Shown piece after piece: positions 7,986-14,000 of a stretch of DNA of 14,000 nt. Below the pieces are notes generated by a model. That model was not told the DNA's origin. It was given only the letters and a program-made list of their open reading frames with translations, and did not search any database. The position numbers were made by a program, and so were the translations under genes. Position 1 is the first letter of the stretch. The number at the start of each line of letters is the position of its first letter. The DNA is from Corynebacterium sp. (GTDB lineage: Bacteria; Actinomycetota; Actinomycetes; Mycobacteriales; Mycobacteriaceae): positions 1 to 14,000 of the forward strand of contig JAKDIS010000066.1 in assembly GCA_030450335.1 (NCBI GenBank), read 5' to 3'.

Positions 7986-9725
7986 TCACCGCCCGCCGAT
8001 CTCCACCTTCGCCTCGCGGGCGGTCTCCAGGAGTTCCTCGGCGTGGGCACGCCCGGTGTCGGACTCCAGGCCGGCGAGCATGCGCGAGAGCTCCTCGACG
8101 CGCTCGGCCGAGCTCAGCGTGCGCACGCTGGAGCGCACCGAGTCGTCGTCGGACGCCTTGGCGACGTGCACGTGCGCGTCGGCGAACGCCGCCACCTGCG
8201 GCAGGTGGGTCACCACGATGACCTGGTTGTCGACGGCGAGGCGGGCGAGACGCCGGCCGATCTCCACCGCGGCACGTCCGCCGACCCCCGAGTCGACCTC
8301 GTCGAAGACCATGGTGCGGCCCGTGCCCGCCAGCACGACCTCCAGGGCGAGCATCACGCGGGAGAGCTCACCGCCGGACGCCGTGGCGGCCAGCGAGTTC
8401 GGCTTGCCGCCCTGCACCAGCAGGAACTCGACCTCGTCGACACCGTCGGGTCCGCAGTCCCCGGGGCCGGCCGTGCCTGTTCCTCCGGCGGTGCCGGCAC
8501 CTGCGGTGCGGACGTCGACCCGCAGGGAGGACGACATCTGCAGCCCGGCGATCTCGTCGCTGACGGCACCGGCGAAACGCCCGGCGGCCGCGGTACGTGC
8601 CGCCGACAGTGCCGCCGCGGCCTCCAGCATCGCCGACTCTGCTTCGCCGACCCGGCCACGCAGCTCCTCCAGGGCGTCGCCGGAGACGTCGATGGACGAC
8701 AACCGGTCGTGGGCCTTGTCGCGCCACGCCAGCACGCCGTCGATGTCGGAGGCGTACTTGCGCAGTTCGCGCAGGTCCTGCTGGCGTGCCAGCAGTCCCT
8801 CGAGGCTCTCCGGCGCCGGGATGTCCGCCAGGGTCGCCCCGATCTCCCCGGAGATGTCCGCCAGGTCCGTGACCAAGGCGTTGAGGCGCGCGGCGAGGTC
8901 GCCGAAGCGGGGTTCGGCCCCCGTCCGTCCGGCCAGGGCGGACGCGGCGGCGGCCACCGAGTCCACCGCGGCGGTGTCCTCCGTTGCGGCGTCGGGGTCG
9001 CCGCCGTCGATCGCGGCGAGGGCGGCCAGGGCCGCGTCGCGCACCTCGTCGGCGTCCTGCAGCCGGCTGATCATCGCCTTGAGCTCGTCGTCCTCACCGG
9101 GCTGCGGGTCCAGGCCGTCGATCTCGTCGAGGGACCGACGCAACGTCTCCGCCTCCAGGGCGAGGTCGCGACGCTTCTCGGTGCGCTCGTTCAGGTCGCG
9201 GGCCAACGTCGCCCACTCCCGCCGCAGACGTCGGTAGGCACGCCGGTCCTCGTCGAGGCCGGCGAAACGGTCGAGGTTGCGCAGCTGACGGGTCGGGTCG
9301 AGCAGCTGGAGCTGGTCGGACTGGCCGTGGATGGTCAGCAGGCGGGAGGCGAAGTCGGCGAGCACGCCGGCGGCGACGGTGCGTCCGGCCAGGTGGGCAC
9401 GGGAGCGCCCGGAGGAGCTCACCGAGCGGGAGGCCACGACCTCGCCGTCCTCCACGTAGCCGCCGACCTCGTCGACCAACGCCGCGGCGGACCTGGAGTC
9501 GGCGGTGTCCCCACCGGTGTGGAAGATCCCGTCGACGGTGGCACGGTCGGTGCCGGCGCGCACGCGCTGACTGTCCGCCCGCGAGCCGGAGAGCAGCTTC
9601 AGGCCGGTGACGACCATCGTCTTGCCGGCGCCGGTCTCGCCGGTGACCACGGTGAAACCGTCGGTGAATTCGGCGACGGCCTCCTCGATGACACCCAGGT
9701 TCCGGATCTGGAGTTCCCTCAGCAT
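7986..9725 (-). CDS. recN: DNA repair protein RecN
   Basis: RecN is an SMC-like ATPase recruited to double-strand breaks, where it helps hold and pair DNA for recombination. The 579-aa product has Walker A GETGAGKT (residues 29-36), a long coiled-coil middle (about 150-370), the ABC signature SGGELSR (450-456), Walker B MVFDEVDSG (472-480) and the H-loop VVTHLPQ (504-510, His507). An insert of about 22 residues rich in Gly, Thr and Ala lies at about 407-428, just before the C-terminal ATPase lobe. The start is ATG at 9725; the ribosome-binding site AGGTGA (9731-9736) overlaps the nadK stop 5 bases upstream, so translation is coupled. No LexA-type palindrome is visible at this start, which suits expression from the long operon, although RecN is often SOS-induced elsewhere. 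Confidence 0.97.
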   Translation of the reverse strand: MLRELQIRNLGVIEEAVAEFTDGFTVVTGETGAGKTMVVTGLKLLSGSRADSQRVRAGTDRATVDGIFHTGGDTADSRSAAALVDEVGGYVEDGEVVASRSVSSSGRSRAHLAGRTVAAGVLADFASRLLTIHGQSDQLQLLDPTRQLRNLDRFAGLDEDRRAYRRLRREWATLARDLNERTEKRRDLALEAETLRRSLDEIDGLDPQPGEDDELKAMISRLQDADEVRDAALAALAAIDGGDPDAATEDTAAVDSVAAAASALAGRTGAEPRFGDLAARLNALVTDLADISGEIGATLADIPAPESLEGLLARQQDLRELRKYASDIDGVLAWRDKAHDRLSSIDVSGDALEELRGRVGEAESAMLEAAAALSAARTAAAGRFAGAVSDEIAGLQMSSSLRVDVRTAGAGTAGGTGTAGPGDCGPDGVDEVEFLLVQGGKPNSLAATASGGELSRVMLALEVVLAGTGRTMVFDEVDSGVGGRAAVEIGRRLARLAVDNQVIVVTHLPQVAAFADAHVHVAKASDDDSVRSSVRTLSSAERVEELSRMLAGLESDTGRAHAEELLETAREAKVEIGGR

Positions 9726-9730
9726 CCCCG

Positions 9731-10654
9731 TCACCTGCGCGGTCCGCGCCACCCGGTCACCGGGAGACGGAACTTCTGGACGAGACGGTCGGTGAACGGT
9801 TCGGTGTCCAGGCGTACCCAGCGCACATCCTGCGGGCCGCGGCGGATCTCCACGCGCGCACCCGGGGGCATGTGGATCTGACGGAAACCGTCCATCACCG
9901 CGGTCGCCGGGGAGGTGTGCGGGTTGGTCTCCACCGCCACCGTGGAGTCGGGGCTGACGACCAGCGGGCGGGCGAACAGGGTGTGCGCGTTCGACGGCAC
10001 CACCAGGATAGACGCCAGTTCGGGCCACAGGATCGGCCCGCCGGCGGAGAAGGCGTAGGCCGTCGACCCGGTCGGGGTGGAGACCAGCACGCCGTCGCAG
10101 CCGAAGGAGCTCACCGGGCGTTGGTCGACTTCCAGGATCGTGTCCAGCACGCCCTGGCGGTTCAGGTTCTCCACCGAGCACTCGTTGAGCGCCCAGCCGG
10201 TGCCCAGCACACGGCCGTCGGTGTCGCGGGCGGTGATCGACAGTGTCATCCGGTTCTCGATGCGGTAGTCGCCGGCGATGACCCGGTCCAGGGCCTCCTC
10301 CAGCGACTCCTGCTCCCACTCGGCGAGGAAGCCGATGTGGCCCATGTTCACGCCCAGCACGGGCACGTCCTGGGCGTGGGCGATGTCGGCGGCGCGCAGG
10401 AACGTCCCGTCCCCGCCGAGGACGAGCACCAGGTCCACCCCGCGGGCGGCCTCGGTGGTGTGCCCGTAGCGCGGGAAACGCCCGAGGATCTCGTGGCGGG
10501 CCACGGGTGCGGGGTCGCCGGTGGACATCACGCGCACGGTGAGCCCACCGTCGGAGAGCCGTTGGGCGGCCGCGGCGGCCATGGAGAGTTTGTCGGCCGC
10601 TCCGGTGTGCGCGACCAGGAGCACCTCGCGGACGCGGGGGGCGTCGTCGGTCAC
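9731..10654 (-). CDS. nadK: NAD kinase
   Basis: NAD kinase phosphorylates NAD to NADP with ATP or, in many actinobacteria, polyphosphate. The 307-aa product shows the diagnostic GGDGT (residues 80-84), GHIGFLAE (105-112), the Asn-Glu pair ALNE (155-158) and the nucleotide-binding TPTGSTAYAFSAGG (193-206). The start is GTG at 10654, with GGAGG (10662-10666) 7 bases upstream, and it overlaps the tlyA stop as GTGA, which indicates translational coupling. The gene sits between tlyA and recN, the same order as Rv1694-Rv1695-Rv1696 in M. tuberculosis. The length is typical for the actinobacterial enzyme (often named PpnK). No unusual residue is seen in the motifs. Confidence 0.97.
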   Translation of the reverse strand: MTDDAPRVREVLLVAHTGAADKLSMAAAAAQRLSDGGLTVRVMSTGDPAPVARHEILGRFPRYGHTTEAARGVDLVLVLGGDGTFLRAADIAHAQDVPVLGVNMGHIGFLAEWEQESLEEALDRVIAGDYRIENRMTLSITARDTDGRVLGTGWALNECSVENLNRQGVLDTILEVDQRPVSSFGCDGVLVSTPTGSTAYAFSAGGPILWPELASILVVPSNAHTLFARPLVVSPDSTVAVETNPHTSPATAVMDGFRQIHMPPGARVEIRRGPQDVRWVRLDTEPFTDRLVQKFRLPVTGWRGPRR

Positions 10655-11490
10655 TGGGGACCCTCCTTCACTGCCTTGTCGACCATGGTGGTCAGTTCCT
10701 CGTCATCGGGGGCGCTCACACCACCATCTTTCACCAACCAGAGAAAGTATTCCACGTTTCCGCTGGGACCGGGCAACGGTGAGGCGACGACGGCGCGTGT
10801 CGACAGTCCGTGCCGACGCGCCGCATGTGCCACGTCCAGGGTGACCTCGGCACGCAGGGCCGGGTCGCGCACCACTCCCCCGTGCCCGAGCCGCTGGCGT
10901 CCGACCTCGAACTGCGGCTTGACCATCGGCAACAGGTCGCCGCCGTCGGCGATGCAGTCGGCGAGCGCCGGGAGCACCAGGTCGATGGAGATGAAGGACA
11001 GGTCCCCGACCATGGCGTCCGCCGGTCCGCCGAGCTGTTCCGGGGTGAGGGTACGCACGTTGGTACGGTCCATCACGGTGACGCGGTCGTCGTTCTGCAG
11101 CCGCCAGATCAGCTGCCCGTAGCCGACGTCCACGGCGAGCACCTCGGCGGCGCCGCGCTGCAGGCACACGTCGGTGAAACCGCCGGTGGACGCACCAGCG
11201 TCGAGCACGCGGCGTCCGGCGAGATCGAGGCCGTCGGCCTCGAAGGCGGCGAGCGCACCGAGGAGCTTGTGCGCCCCGCGGGACGCCCACCGGTCGTCGT
11301 CGCTCTCGGTGACGCGAATCGACACGTCCCCGTCGACACCAGTGGCCGGCTTGGTGGCCCGCATCCCGTTGACGCTGACGCGCCCGGCGAGGATCATCTC
11401 GCGGGCGTGTTCACGGGAGCGGGCGTCCTTGCGCTTGACCAGTTCGGCGTCCAGTCGTTGGAGACGCCGGCTCCTGTTCGCCTTCGGCAT
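10651..11490 (-). CDS. tlyA: TlyA rRNA 2'-O-methyltransferase
   Basis: TlyA methylates ribose 2'-hydroxyls of cytidines in 16S and 23S rRNA; in mycobacteria its loss gives capreomycin resistance. The 279-aa product has an N-terminal S4 RNA-binding domain (about residues 10-65, with MILAGRVSVNG), then an FtsJ-like methyltransferase domain with the SAM motif VLDAGASTGGFTD (95-107). The tetrad expected for this family can be placed at Lys75, Asp163 (VGDLSF), Lys191 (VKPQFE) and Glu247 (GNVEYF). The start is ATG at 11490, with GGAGGG (11500-11505) 9 bases upstream. It begins 2 bases after the small upstream gene and overlaps nadK by 4 bases. The older name haemolysin is misleading. Both the fold and synteny support the call. 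Confidence 0.95.
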   Translation of the reverse strand: MPKANRSRRLQRLDAELVKRKDARSREHAREMILAGRVSVNGMRATKPATGVDGDVSIRVTESDDDRWASRGAHKLLGALAAFEADGLDLAGRRVLDAGASTGGFTDVCLQRGAAEVLAVDVGYGQLIWRLQNDDRVTVMDRTNVRTLTPEQLGGPADAMVGDLSFISIDLVLPALADCIADGGDLLPMVKPQFEVGRQRLGHGGVVRDPALRAEVTLDVAHAARRHGLSTRAVVASPLPGPSGNVEYFLWLVKDGGVSAPDDEELTTMVDKAVKEGPQ

Positions 11491-11492
11491 GC

Positions 11493-11669
11493 TCAGCGGC
11501 CCTCCAAGGCGTCGTTGATCAGTCGGTGCGCCTGTTCGAGCAGCCCCGCCTCCTCGGTACCCTCGGCGTCGGACGCCAGCAGGGCGTCGACCTCGGCGAC
11601 GAGGGTGTCGGCGTCGAAGACGCCGGTGCCGGGGGTCGGGCTCTGCCTCGCCAGGTCGCCGGGGTTCAC
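11493..11669 (-). CDS. Conserved 58-aa protein of unknown function
   Basis: This is a small acidic protein with a Pro/Gly-rich N-terminus (NPGDLARQSPTPGTG) and two probable amphipathic helices (DADTLVAEVDALLASD and EEAGLLEQAHRLINDAL). No known motif is recognised. Position and size match M. tuberculosis Rv1693, which also lies between the HAD phosphatase and tlyA, so it is a conserved gene and not a chance frame. A GTG at 11675 would add two residues, but GGAGG (11677-11681) is only 1 base from it and 7 bases from the GTG at 11669. The latter forms a 4-base GTGA overlap with the HAD stop. It is translated between a phosphatase and an rRNA methyltransferase. Function is unknown; a binding or regulatory partner of a neighbour is only a guess. 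Confidence 0.8.
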   Translation of the reverse strand: MNPGDLARQSPTPGTGVFDADTLVAEVDALLASDAEGTEEAGLLEQAHRLINDALEGR

Positions 11670-12682
11670 CGCCACGCCTCCAGGGCGGACGCTGCGGCGG
11701 GGTCACCGTCGGCAGCGACGACCGTCACGTCCTGCAGCTCGCGTCCGGCGTCGAGCTGCGCCCACACCACCGGCGCGGCGACGGCGACGGCCTCTGCGGC
11801 CATGACCTCGACGTCACCGGTCTCGCCGGCGTGCACGACGACCTGCACCGCGTCTCCCTCGGCCACCGCCTCGGCGGTCCAGCCGTCGAGGTGGTCGCGC
11901 AGGTTCGCGGCGATGAACGTGGGACGGTACGGCGTGCCCAGCAGCTCGGTGTGGGTGGCCACACCGGTGAGCACGCAGAGGCTGTCGAGGCCCGCGGCGT
12001 TGCCACCGGCGATGTCGGTGTCCAGGCGGTCACCGACCGCCAGCGGACGGGTGGCGCCGGACTCCGCCACGGCGCGCCGGAACATCTCGGGCAGCGGCTT
12101 GCCGGCGCTGCGCGGGGTCACTCCGGTGGCACTGACCACGGCGGCGACCAGGGACCCGTTGCCGACGAGGAAACCGCGTTCCGACGGCAGGGTGGTGTCC
12201 ATGTTCGACGCGACGTACACCGCACCGCGCTGGATGCAGAGCGTCGCCTCCGAGAGCACCGGCCAGCCGTTGTCCGGGCTGTGGCCGTGCAGGACGACAT
12301 GGGGAGCCCCGCCGGCACTGTCCGCACTGTCGACGACGGTGAACCCGGCGTCCCGGGCGAGGTCGCGGAAGGACTCCGCACCGACGACGTAGGCCCGACG
12401 TCCCTCGAGCGGTAGTCCCTGCTCGGTGAGGATGTCGTTGGCCAGGGCGCAGCCGGCCTGTGCGGAGGTCAGTACCTGGGGTGCCTCGGCGGGGAAGCCG
12501 AGGGAGTTCAGGTGCTCGGCGACCTGCACGGGCGAGCGGGACGCGTTGTTGGTGATGTAGACGACGCGCCGGCCGTCGAGGGCCTCACGCGCGCCGTCGA
12601 CCGGCTCACCGCCGCGGAAGACGGTTCCGTCGAGGTCGGCGAGCAGGACGTCGTAGTCGTCCAGGAGCTGCAGTCCCGCCAT
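11666..12682 (-). CDS. HAD-family phosphatase, probable glycerol-3-phosphate phosphatase
   Basis: This 338-aa HAD hydrolase has motif I DLDGT with nucleophile Asp16 and acid/base Asp18, motif II TNN (residues 44-46), Lys195 (AGKPLPEMF) and acidic motif GDRLDTD (217-223). The large insert between motifs II and III is a C2 cap, as in the NagD/phosphoglycolate phosphatase group. After the HAD core, residues of about 262-338 form an extra Ala/Val-rich C-terminal domain not found in plain NagD proteins. By synteny it matches M. tuberculosis Rv1692, reported as a glycerol-3-phosphate phosphatase in phospholipid head-group recycling. The substrate here is inferred from that. The ATG at 12682 is 3 bases after the TPR gene stop; the ribosome-binding site is weak, which suggests coupling. 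Its end overlaps the 58-aa gene. Confidence 0.9.
   Translation of the reverse strand: MAGLQLLDDYDVLLADLDGTVFRGGEPVDGAREALDGRRVVYITNNASRSPVQVAEHLNSLGFPAEAPQVLTSAQAGCALANDILTEQGLPLEGRRAYVVGAESFRDLARDAGFTVVDSADSAGGAPHVVLHGHSPDNGWPVLSEATLCIQRGAVYVASNMDTTLPSERGFLVGNGSLVAAVVSATGVTPRSAGKPLPEMFRRAVAESGATRPLAVGDRLDTDIAGGNAAGLDSLCVLTGVATHTELLGTPYRPTFIAANLRDHLDGWTAEAVAEGDAVQVVVHAGETGDVEVMAAEAVAVAAPVVWAQLDAGRELQDVTVVAADGDPAAASALEAWR
11677..11681 (-). promoter_or_regulatory. Ribosome-binding site that decides the 58-aa gene start
   Basis: GGAGG on the minus strand lies inside the end of the HAD gene. Its 7-base spacing to GTG 11669, against 1 base to GTG 11675, sets the start at 11669 and gives the GTGA overlap with the HAD stop. 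Confidence 0.65.
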
Positions 12683-12685
12683 GGC

Positions 12686-13771
12686 TCAGGCGGTCCCGAG
12701 CTCGCGGAGGCGGTCCTCGGCGTCGAGGACGTTCTCGGTGTCCATCTCCACGGCACGCTCGAACCATTCGCGGGCGCCGGCGGTGTCGCCGGTGGCGAGC
12801 AGGGCGTCGGCGTAGGCGTAGGTGACGCGCAGGGCGGTCACGGCGGGGAGGTCGGTGGACTCGGACTCCGGCTGCAGGGCGGCCAGGGCGGCGTCGATGT
12901 CGCCCAGGTCGTGCTGCGCACCGGAGACGACGATGGCCAGTTCGGCGCGTCCCTCGGGGTCGAGTTCGCCTGCTTCCGGACTGCGGCCGAGTTCGACGGC
13001 CTTGTCCGGGTGGCCGAGGCCGCGCTCACAGTCGGCCATGACGGCGAGGAGGCCGGGGCCACCGGCCATACGACGGGAGGCGCGCAGCTCGGTGAGCGCC
13101 TCCTTCCAGTTGCCGGCGTGGTAGGCGGCGATGCCGAGGGTCTCGCGGGTGATCGGGACGCGGCCGCCACGGTCCTTGGCGGCGCGTGCGTGGGCGAGGG
13201 CCTGCTCGGGGTCCTTGTCCATCAGGGCCGCCGCCATGACGAGGTGGCCGGCGACCTTGTCCGCGTTGTCCTTGGACAGGCTGCGCAGCTCCTGGCGGAT
13301 GCCGGGGTCGAGTTCCTTCGGGCTGACGTCCGTCGGGATCTCGGGTTCTTGGTTGCGCTGGCTGATGCGCTCCTCGCGGTAGCCCGAACGCATGGGGCCG
13401 TTGTGACGGTCGCGGCGACGGTCGTCGCCCTGGTTCTGTCCACCACGGTTGGGGCGTGCACCGTACCGACGGTCGCCGCCGCCTTGGCCACCGCGGTTGT
13501 CTCCGCGGTTATCGCGACGCTCTCCGCGGTTGTCGTTGTTGCGTCCGCGGTAGCCACCGCGGTCGTCGCGGTTGCCCTGACGGTCGTCGCGCCGGCCGCC
13601 CCGGTTGTCTCCCCGGTTGTCGTTGTCACGTCCGCGGTAGCCACCGCGGTCGTTGCCGCGGGATCCGTCGCGGCCTGAGCCGTAGCCTCCGCGGCCACCC
13701 TGGCCCTGCCGGTTTCCTTGGCCGCCGCGACCGTTGCCGCGGTAACCGCTGCCGCCGGAGGACTCGCTCAT
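12686..13771 (-). CDS. TPR protein with RGG-rich disordered N-terminus
   Basis: This is a 361-aa protein in two parts. Residues 1 to about 135 are almost wholly Gly, Arg, Asp, Asn, Gln and Ser with scattered Tyr, and contain seven RGG and fourteen RG pairs; there is no Lys, Leu, Val, Phe, Trp or Cys in this stretch. DRGGYRGR occurs twice (41-48 and 70-77). Residues of about 160-361 are helical, with tetratricopeptide-like units (AAYHAGNWKEALTELRAS; ADALLATGDTAGAREWFERA). Position matches M. tuberculosis Rv1691, a TPR protein. No signal peptide is present, so it should be cytoplasmic. The ATG at 13771 has AGAGG (13779-13783) 7 bases upstream and follows a good promoter. RGG tracts commonly bind RNA, so an RNA- or ribosome-linked role is an inference from composition and the rRNA/tlyA context. 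Confidence 0.88.
   Translation of the reverse strand: MSESSGGSGYRGNGRGGQGNRQGQGGRGGYGSGRDGSRGNDRGGYRGRDNDNRGDNRGGRRDDRQGNRDDRGGYRGRNNDNRGERRDNRGDNRGGQGGGDRRYGARPNRGGQNQGDDRRRDRHNGPMRSGYREERISQRNQEPEIPTDVSPKELDPGIRQELRSLSKDNADKVAGHLVMAAALMDKDPEQALAHARAAKDRGGRVPITRETLGIAAYHAGNWKEALTELRASRRMAGGPGLLAVMADCERGLGHPDKAVELGRSPEAGELDPEGRAELAIVVSGAQHDLGDIDAALAALQPESESTDLPAVTALRVTYAYADALLATGDTAGAREWFERAVEMDTENVLDAEDRLRELGTA
13528..13653 (-). repeat. Duplicated 39-bp unit inside the RGG region
   Basis: Positions 13528-13566 and 13615-13653 match at 37 of 39 bases and are offset by 87 bases (29 codons), so the reading frame is kept. They encode the two DRGGYRGR-containing units of the TPR protein. The whole region repeats CCGCGG and GGTTGTC-like words, which suggests growth by in-frame duplication. 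Confidence 0.8.
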
Positions 13772-13800
13772 CTGTCTACCTCTTCCTGGTGATGGGATTC

Positions 13801-13819
13801 CTGACCGATTCTAGGTCAG
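13801..13819. promoter_or_regulatory. Inverted repeat over the -10 region
   Basis: CTGACC (13801-13806) and GGTCAG (13814-13819) are perfect 6-bp inverted repeats separated by 7 bases that contain most of the -10 box. Its position between the -10 box and the expected transcription start would suit a repressor operator, though a chance palindrome is possible. No known regulator consensus is recognised. Confidence 0.4.
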
Positions 13820-13836
13820 GTGGCTACGGAGTCCAA
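13808..13836 (-). promoter_or_regulatory. Promoter of the TPR-recN operon
   Basis: On the minus strand TTGGAC (13831-13836) and TAGAAT (13808-13813) are separated by exactly 17 bases, close to the primary sigma factor consensus and to the corynebacterial -10 TANAAT. Transcription would start near 13800, giving a leader of about 30 bases with AGAGG before the ATG at 13771. It lies downstream of the rRNA terminator, so it gives the operon its own start. Confidence 0.75.
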
Positions 13837-13882
13837 CCGGGGCTGAAGGGCGGCGGACCGGACCGTGTCCGAAAAATTGCAT

Positions 13883-13934
13883 AAAAAAAGTGTGTGGTTG
13901 GAGAAGTCGACTAGCGACTGCTCCAACCACACAC
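13883..13934 (-). terminator. Intrinsic terminator of the rRNA operon
   Basis: Arms 13890-13903 and 13921-13934 are perfectly complementary over 14 bp (GTGTGTGGTTGGAG with its complement). They are extended after one mismatch by a 5-bp inner stem (13905-13909 with 13915-13919) and the loop ACTAG. On the minus strand seven U follow directly (13889-13883). It starts about 18 bases after the 5S 3' end. Read on the plus strand there is no U-tract, so it works in one direction only. Confidence 0.93.
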
Positions 13935-13952
13935 CTTCACTTCACGTTTAAA

Positions 13953-14000
13953 TGCCGGCGGCGACCTACTCTCCCACACCCTCCCGGGTGCAGTACCATC
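13953..14000 (-). rRNA. rrf: 5S ribosomal RNA, 3' portion (cut by window edge)
   Basis: Read on the minus strand, 14000 down to about 13953 gives the conserved 5S 3' segment: GATGGTACTGCACCCGGGAG, then GGTGTGGGAGAGTAGGTCGC and a GC-rich end that pairs with the 5' end of 5S rRNA. The 5' part, and presumably 23S and 16S, lie to the right of the window. The exact 3' end is estimated to within a few bases. Confidence 0.92.

Noticed and set aside
8043..9881. 612-codon plus-strand open frame opposite recN
   Set aside because: Antisense shadow of recN, whose ATPase motifs are complete.
9726..10319. N-terminal extension of recN up to position 10319
   Set aside because: The extension lies inside nadK in another frame and has low-complexity Arg/Pro composition; the ATG at 9725 has a good ribosome-binding site and begins the conserved MLRELQIRNLG.
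12512..13678. Long plus-strand open frame whose C-terminal part looks like a hydrophobic Val/Ala membrane protein
   Set aside because: It is antisense to the TPR and HAD genes; the Val/Ala run is the complement of the repetitive Gly/Arg/Asp/Asn codons of the RGG region. No ribosome-binding site or homology is apparent.
1..14000. CRISPR arrays, insertion sequences, attachment sites, tRNA genes or prophage
   Set aside because: No regularly spaced repeats, transposase or tRNA cloverleaf was seen; gene order and codon use look uniform and chromosomal.

Overview
The window is about two-thirds GC by eye and reads as a chromosomal core segment of a high-GC actinobacterium, most likely Corynebacterium or a close relative in Mycobacteriales. 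Three things point there: the gene order rRNA - TPR protein - HAD phosphatase - 58-aa protein - tlyA - nadK - recN - steA - steB/mctB - pyrG - Nudix hydrolase - xerD - parA-like - scpA - scpB matches the Mycobacterium tuberculosis Rv1691-Rv1701/Rv1708-Rv1710 order; the SteA/SteB pair is characteristic of mycolic-acid bacteria; and xerD sits close to the parA-like gene. Genus is inferred from memory of this synteny, not from a database search. All fourteen protein genes and the 5S rRNA lie on the minus strand, so transcription runs from right to left.

Right edge (13772-14000): the 3' part of a 5S rRNA gene, closing an rRNA operon that continues beyond the window, then a strong intrinsic terminator with a 14-bp stem and U7. 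After it comes a well-formed promoter (TTGGAC, 17-bp spacer, TAGAAT) overlapped by a perfect 6-bp inverted repeat. This promoter should drive the long gene train to its left.

Region 12686-7986: an RGG-rich TPR protein, a HAD phosphatase (probable glycerol-3-phosphate phosphatase type), a 58-aa conserved small protein, the rRNA 2'-O-methyltransferase TlyA, NAD kinase and the repair ATPase RecN. Genes here overlap by a few bases or lie 2-5 bases apart, which indicates one operon with translational coupling.

Region 7931-3389: steA and steB (the latter usually annotated as copper transporter MctB) form a cell-separation pair, preceded by two GC-rich hairpins. Then follow CTP synthase PyrG, an ADP-ribose pyrophosphatase-like Nudix hydrolase and the tyrosine recombinase XerD, whose start overlaps the end of the Nudix gene.

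Region 2422-1: after a 101-bp gap with a hairpin comes a ParA-like ATPase translationally linked to the condensin subunits ScpA and ScpB. XerD (dimer resolution), the ParA-like ATPase and ScpAB form a chromosome-organisation block. A hairpin follows scpB; the next gene, expected to be rluB, is outside the window.

No insertion sequence, prophage, CRISPR array, tRNA or clear horizontal transfer is visible, and no stretch over 300 bases lacks a gene. This is mostly ordinary housekeeping DNA. The most unusual item is the long RGG/DNR-rich disordered N-terminus of the TPR protein encoded next to the rRNA operon.
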